Positions 4,920-5,956 of a stretch of 5,956 bases of DNA are shown here, piece after piece (positions within the stretch are counted from its first letter, which is position 1; every line of letters begins with the position of its first letter). Both the position numbers and the translations under genes were made by a program. Under the pieces are notes generated by a model. That model saw only the letters and a list, made by a program, of their open reading frames with translations, was not told the DNA's origin and ran no database searches. This stretch comes from Holophagaceae bacterium UBA1801 (GTDB lineage: Bacteria; Acidobacteriota; Holophagae; Holophagales; Holophagaceae). The stretch is from contig DCFP01000097.1 of assembly GCA_002319925.1 (NCBI GenBank), forward strand, positions 1-5,956, in the 5' to 3' direction.

Positions 4920-5573
4920 TCATTTCAAGCCGTGGGTTGCCTTGAAGTCCGCCCAGTCCTGTTTGAGCTGAAGGAACGCTTCGACGTTCCCGCACAGAAG
5001 GAAGGGATTGTAGTTCCGCTCCCAAGCCATGGTGGAACTGGGCCGCGCGCCGTAATCATGGCCAGGCCAGATGGTGGTCTGCGGAGGCCAATCCTGCAGC
5101 AGGCGCTGGAGGCTTTCCCACTCGGTCCGGCCATCGGCCTCCGAATGCGTACCGCCGACCTTGCCCACGAAGAGGAGATCGCCGGTGATGGCCGCATGCT
5201 GATCCTCGATCAGGAAGGCCAGATGATCGGCACAATGCCCCGGAACGTGCCAGACCTTGATGCTAAAGGATCCGCAGGGGACACGATCTCCATCGTGCAG
5301 CGTTATATCGGGATGATCCGGATGGCCAGGCCCCCCGGCGATCCGGGCGCCGGTGAGGGATTGGGCTGTGCGGTTGCCATTGGTGTGATCGGAATGACCA
5401 TGGGTGTTGAGGATGTGGGTGATCTTCAAGCTCTGGGCCCTGGCGCGCTCCACCAGCGTTTCCGGGGCATAGGAAGGATCTACGAAAACGCCGATCCCCG
5501 CTTCGCGATCTCCGATGAGATAGCCGAAATTGCGATCACCACCGACGCGGATTTGCTCGAAGATCATCCGCAT
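4920..5573 (-). CDS. MBL-fold metallo-hydrolase, glyoxalase II-like
   Basis: The 217-residue protein is a metallo-beta-lactamase-fold hydrolase of the glyoxalase II group, enzymes that hydrolyse thioesters such as S-lactoylglutathione; related members act on other thiol esters or persulfides. Metal ligands are visible in order: THGHSDH (H58, H60, D62, H63), VPGH (H113), TGDLLF (D132) and WPGHDYG (H172), which is a complete two-metal site. The segment GDLLFVGKVGGT and the tail PSSTMAWERNYNPFL are typical of a bacterial glyoxalase-II-like subgroup rather than human-type GloB with its long C-terminal glutathione-binding domain, so the thiol cofactor is uncertain. No signal peptide is seen. ATG 5573 is two bases after the stop of the upstream aldo/keto reductase; a TTG at 5579 overlaps that stop as TTGA, and ATG 5567 is also in frame. 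None has a clear Shine-Dalgarno, suggesting translation coupled to the upstream gene. Confidence 0.88.
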   Translation of the reverse strand: MRMIFEQIRVGGDRNFGYLIGDREAGIGVFVDPSYAPETLVERARAQSLKITHILNTHGHSDHTNGNRTAQSLTGARIAGGPGHPDHPDITLHDGDRVPCGSFSIKVWHVPGHCADHLAFLIEDQHAAITGDLLFVGKVGGTHSEADGRTEWESLQRLLQDWPPQTTIWPGHDYGARPSSTMAWERNYNPFLLCGNVEAFLQLKQDWADFKATHGLK

Positions 5574-5575
5574 GG

Positions 5576-5956
5576 TCAACCGTTCACATGCTTGAGCGTG
5601 GCTTCCGGATAGCGCAGGCCTGCCGCGGCGCCTACGGGCGCCACCTCCTCGATGCGCTCGAGATCATCCCTGGTGAGCGTGATATCGAGGGCGGCGATGT
5701 TCTCCTGCAGGTGCTCGCGGCGCGTGGTGCCGGGAATGGGAACGATGTGATCATCCTGGGCCAGAACCCAGGCCAGAGCCAATTGCGAAGGCTTCACGCC
5801 CTTGCTTCGTGCGATCTCCGTGACGCGGTCCACAAGCTCCAAATTCTTCTGGAAATTCTCTCCCTGGAATCGGGGTGAATTCCGGCGGTAGTCCTTGGCA
5901 TCCATGTCGTCGAAGCTGCGGAAGCGGCCCGTGAGGAAGCCGCGGCCCAGCGGGCT
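5576..5956 (-). CDS. Aldo/keto reductase, C-terminal part (5' end outside window)
   Basis: The frame is open to the window edge and gives the last 126 residues of an aldo/keto reductase, a TIM-barrel NADPH-dependent enzyme that reduces aldehydes and ketones in the cytosol. Visible features are the barrel-strand segment SPLGRGFLTGRF at the window edge, NSPRFQGENFQKNLELVDRV, the helix region KGVKPSQLALAWVLAQ, and the cofactor-binding IVPIPGTTRREHLQEN, followed by the C-terminal VGAAAGLRYPEATLKHVN that is typical of the AKR13/YakC-like group. The catalytic Asp-Tyr-Lys-His residues lie in the missing N-terminal part. The stop TGA (5578-5576) abuts the start of the MBL hydrolase, so the two are surely cotranscribed. 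The Met at 5905 is internal, since conserved sequence continues upstream of it. Substrate cannot be deduced. Confidence 0.92.
   Translation of the reverse strand, partial: SPLGRGFLTGRFRSFDDMDAKDYRRNSPRFQGENFQKNLELVDRVTEIARSKGVKPSQLALAWVLAQDDHIVPIPGTTRREHLQENIAALDITLTRDDLERIEEVAPVGAAAGLRYPEATLKHVNG

Noticed and set aside
4774..5025. Minus-strand 83-residue frame reading TAKYAKDREGKSGK
   Set aside because: The Lys-rich part is translation of the intergenic TTCGCG repeat and the rest is out of frame within the MBL gene; not a real protein.
4932..5612. Plus-strand 226-residue open frame opposite the MBL hydrolase
   Set aside because: The opposite strand has a complete set of metal ligands and family motifs, while this frame has no recognisable motif.

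Overview
The window is GC-rich (about 60% by eye) bacterial chromosomal DNA with tightly packed genes. It holds four complete single-domain enzyme or metal-protein genes of recognisable family, one regulator, one complete hydrolase, and two genes cut by the window edges. Gene content (SerC, D-Ala-D-Ala ligase, an anaerobe-type nitroreductase, a DUF2284 cysteine-rich protein and a QueG-like iron-sulfur protein) fits a free-living bacterium with a peptidoglycan wall and a redox-rich, possibly anaerobic or facultative life. My best guess is Acidobacteriota (Holophagae-like) or a deltaproteobacterial lineage, but this is an impression from protein style and is weakly supported.

Layout from left to right. 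Positions 1-505 (+) are the C-terminal half of phosphoserine aminotransferase (serC), followed by a GC-rich hairpin and a possible promoter. Positions 683-3183 (+) form a compact three-gene operon: a DUF2284 putative metal-binding protein, D-alanine-D-alanine ligase (overlapping by 8 nt) and a nitroreductase-family flavoprotein (19-nt gap). Its last gene overlaps by 23 bp, tail to tail, with a minus-strand QueG-like double [4Fe-4S] protein (3161-4087). That gene is divergently arranged with a CGNR zinc-finger (ABATE-type) putative regulator (4178-4741, +). The two share a short AT-rich intergenic region containing small palindromes and a candidate promoter.

The spacer 4742-4919 holds an imperfect palindromic repeat with repeated TTCGCG units. 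Beyond it, two minus-strand genes form a second operon: an aldo/keto reductase (its N-terminal part lies outside the window) and, coupled to its stop codon, a glyoxalase-II-like metallo-beta-lactamase-fold hydrolase (4920-5573).

How the genes may work together: SerC and Ddl serve serine and cell-wall synthesis. The DUF2284, nitroreductase and QueG-like proteins look like redox or metal-cofactor proteins without an assignable substrate. The aldo/keto reductase and MBL hydrolase could form an aldehyde/thioester detoxification pair. The CGNR protein is placed as a possible local regulator of the QueG-like gene. I found no CRISPR array, tRNA, rRNA, transposase or phage gene, and no clear new multi-gene defence or biosynthetic system. 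The most unusual items are the poorly understood Cys-rich proteins around ddl, the intergenic repeat, and an in-frame reiteration of the serC C-terminus after its stop codon.
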